A DNA stretch of 64,000 bases from the NCBI GenBank assembly GCA_046294625.1, contig JBKBKN010000005.1:97298-161297 (forward strand). Reading direction: 5' to 3'. The notes under the pieces were generated by a model. That model worked only from the letters and a program-made list of their open reading frames with translations, did not search any database and was not told where the DNA came from. The DNA comes from JBKBKN01 sp046294625. Its GTDB lineage: Bacteria > Bacteroidota > Bacteroidia > M30B66. Below, piece after piece: positions 1-9,220 of the stretch (position 1 is its first letter; every line of letters begins with the position of its first letter). Both the position numbers and the translations under genes were made by a program.

Positions 1-78
1 ACCTGGGCAGCTACCAAAGTTCTTTTTGCCGACAAACCACAAGCTTGGTCTTTGGATGGAGTCAAGGCTTTGCTTTAA
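1..78 (+). CDS. C-terminal tail of an unidentified protein (5' end outside window)
   Basis: An open frame enters from the left edge and ends at a TAA at 76-78. It gives 25 residues ending in ...SLDGVKALL. Sequence composition is protein-like (Trp, Ala, Lys mixed) and it is followed by non-coding DNA up to the floA stop, so it is likely the true end of a rightward gene convergent with floA. The fragment is too short to assign to a family. Confidence 0.5.
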   Translation, partial: TWAATKVLFADKPQAWSLDGVKALL

Positions 79-148
79 AATCCTGATTTACCAATTCTAT
101 TGGCAGGGAAAAAAGCAACACTAAACGCAAATACAAAAAACAGAAATA

Positions 149-170
149 CCGATAGTGATTCCACTTTCGG
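149..170 (-). terminator. Probable intrinsic terminator after floA
   Basis: A 9-bp stem (149-157 with 162-170, one T-T mismatch) closes a 4-nt loop. Read leftward it is followed by a T-rich run (complement of the A-rich 130-145). It lies 25 bases past the floA stop. The stem is imperfect, so confidence is moderate. Confidence 0.45.
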
Positions 171-195
171 CATTTCGTTTTGAAGATTATCTTCC

Positions 196-1176
196 TTACT
201 TCTGTCCTTTGTTCGAACCGCTTGGTCTTGCGATAGACTCGCGCATGTCCGTATCAGCTTGAATATTTTGTATTTTATAGTAGTCCATAATACCCAGATT
301 TCCGCTTCTAAAGGCTTCTGCGATGGCCAATGGAATTTCCGCTTCTGCTTCGATCACCTTTGCTCTTGCTTCTTGTGCCTTAGCTTTCATTTCCTGCTCC
401 TGAGCTACAGCCATTGCTCTACGCTCTTCGGCTTTGGCTTGCGCAATGTTTTTATCTGCATTGGCTTGATCCATCTGCAGTTCCGCTCCAATATTTTTTC
501 CAACATCAATATCGGCAATGTCAATCGAAAGAATTTCGTATGCAGTGCCTGAATCTAGTCCTTTTGAAAGCACTACTTTTGAAATAGAGTCCGGATTTTC
601 GAGCACCGCTTTGTGCGAGTTAGCAGAACCAATTGATGTTACAATTCCTTCACCAACTCTTGCAAGTATAGTCTCCTCTCCTGCACCACCAACCAGCTGG
701 CGAATGTTTGCCCTAACCGTAACTCGAGCTTTGGCAATTAATTGAATACCATCCGAAGCAACCGCTGCTACCGGAGGTGTATTAATTACTTTTGGATTAA
801 CGGACATTTGAACGGCTTCGAACACATCGCGGCCGGCAAGGTCAATAGCTGTGGCAGATTTGAAATCAAGTGCAATATTGGCTTTGTCTGCAGATATGAG
901 TGCATTTACTACAGATTGCACATGGCCTCCTGCCAGAAAGTGCGCTTCCAGCTCATCGCGCGTGAGTGATAAGCCAGCTTTGGTAGAACTAATCATCGCA
1001 TTCACAATGACTGCTGGCGGCACTTTTCGCCAGCGCATGAAAATTAGCTGAACAAGTGAAATCCTAACTCCGGAAAGCAAGGCTGAAAACCATAGCCCAA
1101 CCGGGATAAAATAAAATAAAACATACAAGCCTACAATGGCAATGACTATGCCAATAACAAGTACTCCAATTTCCAT
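196..1176 (-). CDS. floA: Flotillin-like protein FloA (SPFH family)
   Basis: 326 residues, the usual FloA length. A long hydrophobic stretch at about residues 5-33 forms the membrane hairpin. The following SPFH region contains the family-typical stretches RKVPPAVIVNAMI and GGHVQSVVNALISADKAN. The C-terminal third (about 240-290) is an Ala/Glu/Lys-rich coiled coil with AKAEERRAMAVAQEQEMKA, as in flotillins. FloA proteins organise membrane microdomains and assist membrane protein oligomerisation. It is the last gene of a leftward group, 88 bases after the exported protein at 1265-2062, and is followed by a hairpin. Start ATG at 1176 immediately precedes the membrane segment. Family assignment is firm; the role in this organism is inferred from homologues. 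Confidence 0.93.
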   Translation of the reverse strand: MEIGVLVIGIVIAIVGLYVLFYFIPVGLWFSALLSGVRISLVQLIFMRWRKVPPAVIVNAMISSTKAGLSLTRDELEAHFLAGGHVQSVVNALISADKANIALDFKSATAIDLAGRDVFEAVQMSVNPKVINTPPVAAVASDGIQLIAKARVTVRANIRQLVGGAGEETILARVGEGIVTSIGSANSHKAVLENPDSISKVVLSKGLDSGTAYEILSIDIADIDVGKNIGAELQMDQANADKNIAQAKAEERRAMAVAQEQEMKAKAQEARAKVIEAEAEIPLAIAEAFRSGNLGIMDYYKIQNIQADTDMRESIARPSGSNKGQK

Positions 1177-1264
1177 ATTTCTTTAGGGTTTTTAATTTGG
1201 TCGAAAGATAAGCACGAAAAAATCAATAATGCCTTGCGTGTAAAAAATAAAAAATGCTAAAAAA

Positions 1265-2062
1265 TTATTGAAACCTGAAGATATTTAAGGTATCGTTTCT
1301 CAGAATAAAAAGTTTGTTCTTCTCAATACGTGGATCGCAACAGTCGCTTGAAATGGGAACATTAAATGACACGTCGTTGAGTCTTTTCATGTCAAACCAG
1401 CGGAATTGGTTCTTTTGATTTCTGTAATAGATAAAATCACCTACTACCTGAAATCTATTTAACCCTTTGATGGGTATGGTTTTGAAATACGTTCCAAATA
1501 TATCAAATACCAAAATACCCGATGCAGGATCGTTCATGTATAGTCGATTTTCATGTTCCACCATAAAATCGGGTTCGATTTGCCTGCCAACGATCAGGTG
1601 AAGATTCTTAATTCGGGATGTTTCTCTCAAGTGATTATCGAAACGAAGGAGTAAAAAATTTTGTTGATCAAACACCCAAAATCCATTATCGTAGGATGTG
1701 CAAACCACTGATGCTTGCTCAAGATTCAAATTTTTGAGTTGAAGATTCGGCCCATTTTCAGATAAGGTATTGTCCAAAAATACGATGAGTGAAAAATCGA
1801 GATAAAAAACGAGAATTTTCAATGGATTCGTGGCATCAACCGATGTTATTCTCCCTAGTCGCTTATTGGAATAGAAATAGGGTTCGCGATCGTTGCTCCT
1901 GAATTTGGTAATCTGATCGTGATTTATCACCAGCCAATTTCCCAAATTATCGGTGGTAATTTCTTCGCCCATTACCGGTATTCTTGACTCTAAAACAAAT
2001 TCCTGAGCATTTATCGAAGCTATGAAGCTCAGAAAAACTAATATGAAAAGCCTGTTTTTCAT
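1265..2062 (-). CDS. Exported protein, beta-propeller-like, unknown function
   Basis: 265 residues beginning with a signal peptide (about 1-19, ending SINA before QEF). The mature part is rich in aromatic/Asp segments such as NRLYMNDPASGILVFDIFGTYF and DNGFWVFDQQNFLLLRFDNH, resembling the blades of NHL/6-bladed propellers. No catalytic motif was recognised. Its ATG overlaps the stop of the GH3 gene in a TAATG arrangement, so the two are translationally coupled. A pair of a GH3-type adenylating enzyme and a small periplasmic propeller suggests linked function, but this is inference. Function unknown. Confidence 0.75.
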   Translation of the reverse strand: MKNRLFILVFLSFIASINAQEFVLESRIPVMGEEITTDNLGNWLVINHDQITKFRSNDREPYFYSNKRLGRITSVDATNPLKILVFYLDFSLIVFLDNTLSENGPNLQLKNLNLEQASVVCTSYDNGFWVFDQQNFLLLRFDNHLRETSRIKNLHLIVGRQIEPDFMVEHENRLYMNDPASGILVFDIFGTYFKTIPIKGLNRFQVVGDFIYYRNQKNQFRWFDMKRLNDVSFNVPISSDCCDPRIEKNKLFILRNDTLNIFRFQ

Positions 2063-3582
2063 TATGCGGTTTCATGCATCATTTCCAGAATTTCATCCAA
2101 ATATTTCCGGTCGTTAGATAGTCTTGGCACCTTATTTTGCCCGCCAAGTTTGCCTCTAATTTTCATCCAGTTGTAAAAACTACCTTCTTCAAGTTTTCTC
2201 ACAATCGGTTTGCGTAGTGTGATGTCTTTATATCTTTTCGCTTCGTAATCAGAATTTAAGGTTTTCAAAGCATTATCGAGCACTTCGGTAAAGTAATCGA
2301 GATTTTCCGGTGGGCGTTCAAATTCAATGAGCCATTCGTGGGCACCATTGTCAGAACCTTTCATATAAATAGGCCCCGCAGTGTATTCTTTAATCGTTGC
2401 TGCAGTTTTTTCGCAGGCTATCTCTAATCCTTTTTCCGCGTTGTCCACAATCAATTCTTCTCCGAAGGTATTGATGAAATGCTTTGTTCTTCCAGTGATT
2501 TTAATTCTGAAAGGATTCAGAGATGTGAATTGAATGGTATCACCAATCATATATCTCCACAAGCCTCCATTGGTAGAAATGAGCAATGCATAGTTTGTAT
2601 CTAAAGCAACATCTTCAAGGCTAATGGCATTCTCAGGGTTATAGCCACTTCCATCCATAGGAACAAATTCATAGAAAATGCCATAGTCCAGCATCAGGAG
2701 CATTTCGTCGGTGTCTTTTTGGTCTTGTATAGCAAAAAAGCCTTCCGATGCATTATAAGTTTCCATATAATGCATTTGATCATTTTGAATGATTTGCTTG
2801 TATTGCTCGCGATAAGGTGCAAAATTCACTCCTCCATGCATAAACAATTCGAGGTTGGGCCATATTTCGTGAATACTCGATACGCCACTGATTTTGAGTA
2901 CACGCTGAAGCAAAATCAGCATCCAGGAAGGCACTCCTGCAAGATTGGTTACATCTTCTTCGATGGTAGTATGTGCAATTCGTTCCAGCTTTTCTTCCCA
3001 TTCCCCCATAAGCGCAATGGACAAGTCCGGAGTTCTTATGATTTCTGCCCAAATAGGTAAGTTTTGCATGATAATGGCCGAAAGGTCTCCAAAGTAACTA
3101 TCGGCATTGAGCATGTTTGCTTGATGACTTCCGCCAAGCGTAAGCGATTTTCCGGAAAATATTTTTGTTTCCGGATAGTTGTTGCAATAGATCGAAAGCA
3201 TGTCTTTACCACATTTGAAATGACAATCATCCAAAGCTTCCTGGGTCATTGGAATAAACTTGCTCTTATCGCTTGTTGTTCCGGACGATTTTGCAAACCA
3301 TTTAACTTCGGAATGCCATAATAAATTTGATTCGCCACGCATGGTGCGTTCGATCCATGGTTTAAGGCTCTCATAGTCCTGCACAGGAACACTTTCTTTA
3401 AATTGGGCGTAGTTTTCAATTTTCCGATAGTTGTGTTGAATGCCCCACTCCGTGTTTCTAGCTTGCAAAACAAGTTTTCTCAGCCATTCCATTTGCACAT
3501 CTACCGGGTACTTTTTGAAAAGTTCGATCTGATGAATTCGCTTCTTGATAAACCAACTAATGACCGAATTAAGTAAAGACAT
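2062..3582 (-). CDS. GH3 auxin-responsive-promoter family protein (acyl-adenylate/amido synthetase fold)
   Basis: 506 residues, typical for bacterial GH3 proteins. The AMP-forming motif I SSGTTSDKSKF lies at about 99-109, followed by the central ETYNASEGFFAIQ motif near residue 275 and YMIGDTIQF near 345, then ITGRTKHFINTFGEEL. In plants this family conjugates amino acids to acyl hormones through an acyl-adenylate; the substrate of bacterial members is generally unknown. The start ATG at 3582 precedes MSLLNSVISWFIKKR, a standard N-terminus for the bacterial group. It is co-transcribed with the propeller-like gene (one-base overlap). Family certain, substrate unknown. Confidence 0.9.
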   Translation of the reverse strand: MSLLNSVISWFIKKRIHQIELFKKYPVDVQMEWLRKLVLQARNTEWGIQHNYRKIENYAQFKESVPVQDYESLKPWIERTMRGESNLLWHSEVKWFAKSSGTTSDKSKFIPMTQEALDDCHFKCGKDMLSIYCNNYPETKIFSGKSLTLGGSHQANMLNADSYFGDLSAIIMQNLPIWAEIIRTPDLSIALMGEWEEKLERIAHTTIEEDVTNLAGVPSWMLILLQRVLKISGVSSIHEIWPNLELFMHGGVNFAPYREQYKQIIQNDQMHYMETYNASEGFFAIQDQKDTDEMLLMLDYGIFYEFVPMDGSGYNPENAISLEDVALDTNYALLISTNGGLWRYMIGDTIQFTSLNPFRIKITGRTKHFINTFGEELIVDNAEKGLEIACEKTAATIKEYTAGPIYMKGSDNGAHEWLIEFERPPENLDYFTEVLDNALKTLNSDYEAKRYKDITLRKPIVRKLEEGSFYNWMKIRGKLGGQNKVPRLSNDRKYLDEILEMMHETA

Positions 3583-3640
3583 ATACAGGATTTGGCGATT
3601 GCAATTTATAATTTAGTTTTCAGGTCACAAACAGTAACTA

Positions 3641-5293
3641 TTAACTACTCTTTTTCTTTTGAAAAAAGTCTCCAATTTCTGTTTTGTTCATGCTGTTGAG
3701 TAGAAAATTTTTGTTTAAGCCACCCTTACGCGCTACCAATACTCCGTATTTGATGTCTTTTAAACCTTCAATTTCATGCGCATCGGGATTGATAGCGATT
3801 TTCACGCCCTTGTCCATACAATAAGGTATCCAGCGCCAGTCAATGTCCAATCGAAAGGGGTGCGCATTGAGTTCGATGGTAACATTGTTTGCTGCGCAGG
3901 CATCAATTATCTTATGATGATCTACCGGATAGCCGTTTCTTGACAAAAGCAAGCGCCCAGTCAGGTGTCCAAGTATGGTCGTAAAGGGGTTTTCAATGGC
4001 TTTGATTAAACGGCTCATTGCCTTTTCTTCTGTCATTTTAAGATTGCTATGAACAGAAGCCACCACAAAATCGAACTGCTTCAAAACTTCGTCCGGATAA
4101 TCTAAGCTTCCATCGTTCAGGATATCAGATTCTATTCCTTTAAATACTTTAAATCCATCGCCATATTGCTGATTGAGCAGGTCTATCTCACAATGTTGTT
4201 CAATAACCCTGTCTATATGGAGTCCACCGGCATACTGTGCAGAGCGTGAGTGATCGCAAATACCGAAATATTCCAACCCCATTTCCTTACAGGCATCGGC
4301 CATTTCCTTTAAGGTATTTGCGCCATCGCTGTATTTGCTGTGACAATGCAGAATACCTTTAAAATCAGTTAGCTTAACCAGAGCATCATTCTCGATTTTC
4401 TCGATTAAATCAGGATTGAGATCTCTCAATTCAGGCAAAACATAAGGCAAAGACTGTTGTTGATACAACTTTTCTTCTGATTCTGCTTTCTGTTGCTTTA
4501 TTTTGAAATGTTCATTAAAGGCAAAAGGACCTGTTGTTATTGCCAATTGATAGGCTGAAAATTCAGGATCTTCCTTATGCAATCTAAATTGAAACCTCCC
4601 TGCAAAAACGAAATCTATTGTATGCTTATCGTAATGCACAGCACTGATTTCAGGATGTTGCTCAATTTGCTTCAATGTTAAATCGAAATCTCCCCTTACA
4701 ATGCAAGTTATTTCATCAAGCACTTCCAATTGCCTTCTAAACTCGCCTGACGCAATCAACGCTGCATTAGCTGTATTATCAATCCACTCCTGCAGTAATT
4801 CAAAAGCAGCTTCTGCATCTGCATACAACATCTTACCTTGATTCTGTTCTAAAAATTGTATGGATTGTATGATTTGATTTTGGGTTTTTTCACCAAATCC
4901 TTTCAAAGTGACTAATCTGTTTTCTTTGCACGCATACAGCAGTTCTCCAATACTTTCGATACCCAATTCCTGCCAAAGTGCTTTCACTTTCTTCGCTCCT
5001 ATTCCTTTAAGCTTTAGCATTTGCAGCACGCCTGCTGGTGTTTTTTGTATCCACAAATCCAAATCATCGAAGCTACCACGATCCATGATTTGAATAATTT
5101 TCTGTGCTATACTTTTCCCTATTCCCTGAACGCTTTCAATGGTTGACTGATCGAGGGATATAAGTTCCGATTCCATTCTTTCTATTTGAAAGGCCGCGCC
5201 GGAAAGGGCTTTTACCTTAAACGGATTTTCGTCGTGAAGATCACCCAGCTGGGCGGCTACTTTTAATATTCCTGCAATTTCCTTGTTCGTCAT
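3641..5293 (-). CDS. polX: PolX-family protein with PHP phosphoesterase domain and degenerate polymerase site
   Basis: 550 residues, the PolX architecture: an N-terminal helix-hairpin-helix 8-kDa-like domain (about 1-80, VQGIGKSIAQKI), a second HhH (about 95-145), a Pol beta-like palm (about 155-300) and a C-terminal PHP domain (about 310-550). PHP metal ligands are present: HCHSKYSD at 316-323, ICDHSR at 345-350, then SVHSN, LGHLTGR, ELNAHPF and INPDAHE. The palm motif that normally reads G-S-x-R-R ... D-x-D instead reads GEFRR ... DEIT at 183-196, so the two catalytic aspartates appear replaced by Glu and Thr and the Ser by Glu. I infer a nuclease/phosphoesterase without templated synthesis. 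A -7 element lies at 5310-5317. Confidence 0.88.
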   Translation of the reverse strand: MTNKEIAGILKVAAQLGDLHDENPFKVKALSGAAFQIERMESELISLDQSTIESVQGIGKSIAQKIIQIMDRGSFDDLDLWIQKTPAGVLQMLKLKGIGAKKVKALWQELGIESIGELLYACKENRLVTLKGFGEKTQNQIIQSIQFLEQNQGKMLYADAEAAFELLQEWIDNTANAALIASGEFRRQLEVLDEITCIVRGDFDLTLKQIEQHPEISAVHYDKHTIDFVFAGRFQFRLHKEDPEFSAYQLAITTGPFAFNEHFKIKQQKAESEEKLYQQQSLPYVLPELRDLNPDLIEKIENDALVKLTDFKGILHCHSKYSDGANTLKEMADACKEMGLEYFGICDHSRSAQYAGGLHIDRVIEQHCEIDLLNQQYGDGFKVFKGIESDILNDGSLDYPDEVLKQFDFVVASVHSNLKMTEEKAMSRLIKAIENPFTTILGHLTGRLLLSRNGYPVDHHKIIDACAANNVTIELNAHPFRLDIDWRWIPYCMDKGVKIAINPDAHEIEGLKDIKYGVLVARKGGLNKNFLLNSMNKTEIGDFFQKKKSS

Positions 5294-5309
5294 GTTGGCT
5301 TATGTTTAG

Positions 5310-5317
5310 CAAAAATA
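5310..5317 (-). promoter_or_regulatory. -7 promoter element for polX
   Basis: Leftward TATTTTTG matches the Bacteroidota TAnnTTTG consensus, 17 bases before the polX ATG. No TTG was found at the usual 17-23 spacing, so this is a partial match. Confidence 0.4.
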
Positions 5318-5360
5318 GACTATTAACCTTTGCTCGGTTATAACAACATTCCGAAGCTTT

Positions 5361-5378
5361 TATATTTGTTTATATTTG
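5361..5378 (+). promoter_or_regulatory. Tandem -7 promoter elements before the lipoprotein gene
   Basis: TATATTTG occurs twice, at 5361-5368 and 5371-5378, each a full match to TAnnTTTG, 17-27 bases before the ATG at 5395. No good -33 TTTG is seen at proper spacing. Confidence 0.4.
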
Positions 5379-5394
5379 GTGCAATTCAGAAACT

Positions 5395-6390
5395 ATGCCT
5401 ATAATTCAAATCAAGCTTGTCTGCTCCTTATTGGTGATATTTTTAGCTTCTTGCAACTTTGGTAATAAGGAAAAAGAAGCGATCGTGCTCGGACCTCAGT
5501 CCGATGGTGAGTTGGTTGTAGCGGGTACAAGTTTTGCAACAGAAAAAATTAAGAACTTTGAAGTTTTCGACCCAGTTTTAAACAATATAACAGCCTATCA
5601 TTTACAGCTACCCGAAACATTTGATTTGAAAGGCACTGTGATCTGGACGAATAGTGAAGTTGATAAAACCTTTTACCCGCAGCCCGATTTTCGATGTCAT
5701 AACCAAACATATCAGTGTGGTTTTACTCTTTTACCTAATATTTTATTTGCCGATTTAAAGGGTAAAAATGCAGAAGACAATCAATTGCTCGAAGGTGTTA
5801 ACAATCCCTTTCGCATGGTACAGCCCGCTGAAGATGCCATGCGTACACACATTTTTCAAATGCTGCAAAATCGGTTTGGACGCGTGAAAATTTATAAGGT
5901 ATCGCCTGCCAATAAGCAAAACAAACCTGCTGCTGGTGAAGCATTTGAAGAATTCAAAACAATGGTCATGGATTTCGAGTTTGAAAGTGGCGACAATGTT
6001 TACGAATCCTTTATCCGCGCTGACTATTATGTAAGAAAAGGCAAATTGAGTGCAAACAACCGTCCAGCAGAAGACGTACTTTTCTGGGGATATGACAATT
6101 TGGTTTGTTTTCATTTTCCGAGAGGTAAAGGAGCCAAGCTCGGGACTGAATTAGAAACGTTTTATCAGACCATCAAAAAAGATAAAAACTGGGCAGAAGC
6201 AAGTGAAAAGGCCATAAATTCCCCTGATAATGAATTGCTTAGTCGAATGAATGCCGTTCAGAACAAAAGAAACATTATGCTAAAATCATCGAACGATGCC
6301 TCGCAAAGAGCCTTTCGCGATTCACAATCGCCCTTTCACAGTAAGGGAAAAGATTGGTGGGATAAACAAACCGAAATGAGCAGACAGTAA
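5395..6390 (+). CDS. Predicted lipoprotein, unknown function
   Basis: 331 residues with a type II signal peptide: a hydrophobic core then lipobox LASC (Cys about 20) followed by NFGNKEKE. The mature protein has no motif I recognise; it contains a Cys pair (FRCHNQTYQC near 103-110), a WGYDNLVCFHF segment near 225, and a basic C-terminal tail ending in DWWDKQTEMSRQ. It is a single gene: divergent from polX on the left and convergent with the AI-2E-type transporter on the right, with no clear terminator in the 55-base gap. Expected location is the inner leaflet of the outer membrane or periplasm. Function unknown. Confidence 0.75.
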   Translation: MPIIQIKLVCSLLVIFLASCNFGNKEKEAIVLGPQSDGELVVAGTSFATEKIKNFEVFDPVLNNITAYHLQLPETFDLKGTVIWTNSEVDKTFYPQPDFRCHNQTYQCGFTLLPNILFADLKGKNAEDNQLLEGVNNPFRMVQPAEDAMRTHIFQMLQNRFGRVKIYKVSPANKQNKPAAGEAFEEFKTMVMDFEFESGDNVYESFIRADYYVRKGKLSANNRPAEDVLFWGYDNLVCFHFPRGKGAKLGTELETFYQTIKKDKNWAEASEKAINSPDNELLSRMNAVQNKRNIMLKSSNDASQRAFRDSQSPFHSKGKDWWDKQTEMSRQ

Positions 6391-6445
6391 TTTTTTTATT
6401 CAAGTTTTGCATGATTCGTAAAATAATTTATGACGACAATCCTTT

Positions 6446-7582
6446 TTATTCAGGAGTTGAAGCTGCTCCTTCCTCTGTAACTGTGTTTGGCGGGATGACC
6501 TGCGCCGGTGAAATCTTGGGCTTGTTTTTTCTTCGATGCTTAATTTTTCTAACTTCCATTCGCTCCATGCTCACTTCCCTTCTCTTATCATAGATTTTAA
6601 CCAAAATCAAAAAATAGGAAATCAATAAAGGACCAAAAACAAGCCCAAGTATCCCAAAAATCGGGAAACCAATTATTACCCCAAGAATCGAAATCAAAGG
6701 ATGTGTGTTGGCATAGCGCTTGGCGATGAGAAAGCGAAGTACATTATCAATTTGTGTTACTACACCAAATCCCCACACCAACATGCCTATGCCTCCAAAT
6801 TGATCGCCTTGTGAAAGGGCAATCAAACCAGCTGGAACAAATACGATAGGCGCTCCAACGATAGGCAGGAACGAAAGGAACATGCTGATAACTCCCCAGA
6901 AAATAGGGTCTGAGAAATTGAAAAAATAAAAGGCTAAGGCAACCAAAGCCCCCTGCACCATGGCTATAAATCCTTGCCCAAGCACATTAGCATTGGTCGT
7001 GTTAGTGAGTTCATCTGCAAACATTTTGCTCACTTCGGGACGAAAGGGCATGAATCGAGTTAGCGTTTGCTCAAAACTTTTGTAATGCACAATCATAAAA
7101 TACAATACAAAATACATGATGGTGAGCGTAAAAAAAACAGAAAACACTTCATTGACCGCACCTGTGACTCTGCTCAACAAAACACTCTGAACGAAAGTAA
7201 TACCCTTTTCTATGATCTTTGGATCGGTAAACTCAATGCCTAAAAAATCGCGTATTTGCTCGAAATACATCAAAATATCCTGCTGATGATTCATAATAAA
7301 GTCATTGGCCTTATTGAAAATCATCGTAGTGATCAATGTGAATGGAAAAACGATAATAAGTAAAGACAAGGCAATGACAATCAAGGCGGTAATCCATTTT
7401 TTGAAACTCACTCTTTCTACCAATGCAACAAACAATGGCCTAAACATGGTGTAAAGCACCACAGCTCCTAAAAAAGCAGAAAATAGTCCACGCATGGCAT
7501 ACAGCAAAAAAGCCCCTAATGCAATGGAAATCACCAAGATTACCATTTTACGTTCTTCAACATCATATATGCTTTTGTTCAT
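6446..7582 (-). CDS. AI-2E family transporter (PerM/TqsA-like membrane protein)
   Basis: 378 residues with about 8 hydrophobic segments and the family layout: two N-terminal helices (LLYAMRGLFSAFLGAVVLYTMFRPL), a soluble central region, then the conserved C-terminal block with FLSFLPIVGAPIVFVPAG, ILGVIIGFPIFGILGLVFGPLL. The C-terminus is a basic cytoplasmic tail (RKIKHRRKNK). Members include the AI-2 exporter TqsA and Na+/H+ antiporters, so the substrate cannot be read from sequence. The start lies 6 bases after the stop of the SPOR-domain gene, so the two are an operon. Confidence 0.88.
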   Translation of the reverse strand: MNKSIYDVEERKMVILVISIALGAFLLYAMRGLFSAFLGAVVLYTMFRPLFVALVERVSFKKWITALIVIALSLLIIVFPFTLITTMIFNKANDFIMNHQQDILMYFEQIRDFLGIEFTDPKIIEKGITFVQSVLLSRVTGAVNEVFSVFFTLTIMYFVLYFMIVHYKSFEQTLTRFMPFRPEVSKMFADELTNTTNANVLGQGFIAMVQGALVALAFYFFNFSDPIFWGVISMFLSFLPIVGAPIVFVPAGLIALSQGDQFGGIGMLVWGFGVVTQIDNVLRFLIAKRYANTHPLISILGVIIGFPIFGILGLVFGPLLISYFLILVKIYDKRREVSMERMEVRKIKHRRKNKPKISPAQVIPPNTVTEEGAASTPE

Positions 7583-7588
7583 TCTGCT

Positions 7589-8356
7589 TTATTTTTTGAT
7601 TAATTGACCATTATCCACTCTTACCACCATGCCCTGCATATTGAGGATTGAATGCCTGTCTAGCCAGCTTTTGGCTTCTTTTTCGTATGTAAAAACGCCT
7701 ATTAAGTAGTAATATTTACCATCTTGAAGTATTTCTATGATTTTCTCTTGTTCAAGATTAAAATATTTTCTCAATTGAGCTTCTGACACATATTCGCTGC
7801 TTTGAAGTATCTGTATGCTATAATAACTATTTTGTTGTGCTTTCTCTGAAAATGCTTGGGCCACATCTGGCAGTTCAAATGTGATCGTCTTTGTTGCAGC
7901 AACATCTGTTCGTTTTGTTTCACTTATTTGTAAATCTATGCTGCCAAGTGTAAAAATCTTTTTTTGCTGCTCATGCAGAAATTCATATTTCACCGGAATT
8001 CGGAAATTACCTTCAATATTATGCTGCGTTGCAACAACAACCTTTATTTTCTGTACATTACTTACGACAGGACCGGTCCATAACAATTTGATATTTTGTT
8101 GATCGCCTTGGACAATTGCATCATTTTTTTCAATGATTTTATAAGAAAATCCTTGGGGCAAGGACAATATAAGCCTTCGGTATGAGTTAAAGGCGGCATC
8201 ATTTATTTCGATGTTCAACTCAAATGCTTCTGTGGCAGCTGATTTTTCTTTGAATACAAACTTTGCTTTGTTTGTTAATGTGACAGACTCCTGCGAGAAT
8301 GATGCAAAAGAGAAAATCATAAGACCAATCAGATATAATAATCGTAGTTTTATCAT
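7589..8356 (-). CDS. Exported protein with C-terminal SPOR-like domain
   Basis: 255 residues; signal peptide about 1-21 (MIKLRLLYLIGLMIFSFASFS then QES). Residues about 25-150 look like a beta-sandwich. The last 80 residues read like a SPOR repeat: YYSIQILQSSEYVSEAQLRKYF ... KYYYLIGVFTYEKEAKSWLDRHSI ... GMVVRVDNGQ, the alpha/beta pattern of peptidoglycan-binding SPOR domains. It is the first gene of a two-gene unit with the AI-2E-type transporter. SPOR domains bind glycan strands lacking stem peptides, which suggests a place at the cell wall; assignment is by pattern only. Confidence 0.7.
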   Translation of the reverse strand: MIKLRLLYLIGLMIFSFASFSQESVTLTNKAKFVFKEKSAATEAFELNIEINDAAFNSYRRLILSLPQGFSYKIIEKNDAIVQGDQQNIKLLWTGPVVSNVQKIKVVVATQHNIEGNFRIPVKYEFLHEQQKKIFTLGSIDLQISETKRTDVAATKTITFELPDVAQAFSEKAQQNSYYSIQILQSSEYVSEAQLRKYFNLEQEKIIEILQDGKYYYLIGVFTYEKEAKSWLDRHSILNMQGMVVRVDNGQLIKK

Positions 8357-8421
8357 CGCATCGAACTTAGCAAAACTTTAAGAATGGTAAATGCAAAAGG
8401 AAAAATTTAAGCCGATTAACT

Positions 8422-9180
8422 TCATGGTGTTCCCGAAATCCGGTATTTCCCTTGTGTGTCAATAATGAATGGGATTTCAGTTCGGTGATCTTCAAAAAAG
8501 GTATAGGCCTTTTGCAGATTTTTCCAGAATTCTTCGTGCGGTTGATGCTCAGCTGAATACTTTTTCAGGTTAGCCTCGTTCATTTCAAAAGGAAAGATAT
8601 ACATCGGGATTTTTTTCTGTCCGGCATTTTTCGCCTCCACCGCTAATAAATAAATCTGCTCAATTACCTTATTCGTCATAGGCAAGCAGCCGATGGTAAC
8701 ACATTCACCATGAATGAAAATATCACCACCCGGCGAAGCCTTATTTGCCAAAACCCGATCGGAAGCATTGGGATAATTGATACCCAATGAAAGATGATAT
8801 AAGCTCGATGGATTAAATCTGTCGATATGATACAGTCCTTCCGGCACTTGCATATCGCCTTGTTTTCTTTTAGGGCCTAATTTGCCTGACTTGGCGCATA
8901 TTTTATATTGTTTAAAAAGTATGAATTTTTTGTCGCCACGGTTGCGCGCGTAGAGCATCAATTTGTCTTCAGCTTTATATGCAATAAAAGCCAATTCTAG
9001 TTTTGACAAATTCAAATTTTTAAGTTGAAGCTCTTTTTTAGTCTCCGCCTCATGATTTGCATAAGCTGCACGAACACGCTGAAACTTTTTTTGTGAATGA
9101 GCAAAATCTTCCGTTTGATTGGTGCCAGACACTACCGAGTATAGAACAGAAAACAAAAACATCAATACAAAATGATTCAT
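8422..9180 (-). CDS. L,D-transpeptidase family protein (YkuD fold)
   Basis: 252 residues with a signal peptide (about 1-18). The YkuD catalytic signature is present as IHGECVTIGCLPM, with His157 and nucleophile Cys165. Upstream stretches QVPEGLYHIDRFNPSSLYHLSL and INYPNASDR match the ErfK/YafK-type subgroup, whose members form or cleave peptidoglycan crosslinks. The C-terminal 60 residues form a small extra region (YSAEHQPHEEFWKNL). It lies 40 bases downstream of the 1.5-kb-residue exported protein and 65 bases upstream of the SPOR gene, all leftward, so a cell-envelope operon is plausible. Confidence 0.87.
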   Translation of the reverse strand: MNHFVLMFLFSVLYSVVSGTNQTEDFAHSQKKFQRVRAAYANHEAETKKELQLKNLNLSKLELAFIAYKAEDKLMLYARNRGDKKFILFKQYKICAKSGKLGPKRKQGDMQVPEGLYHIDRFNPSSLYHLSLGINYPNASDRVLANKASPGGDIFIHGECVTIGCLPMTNKVIEQIYLLAVEAKNAGQKKIPMYIFPFEMNEANLKKYSAEHQPHEEFWKNLQKAYTFFEDHRTEIPFIIDTQGKYRISGTP

Positions 9181-9220
9181 AGCATGAGTTTACAGTCCCA
9201 ACGAAAATTTTAATTCAAAA

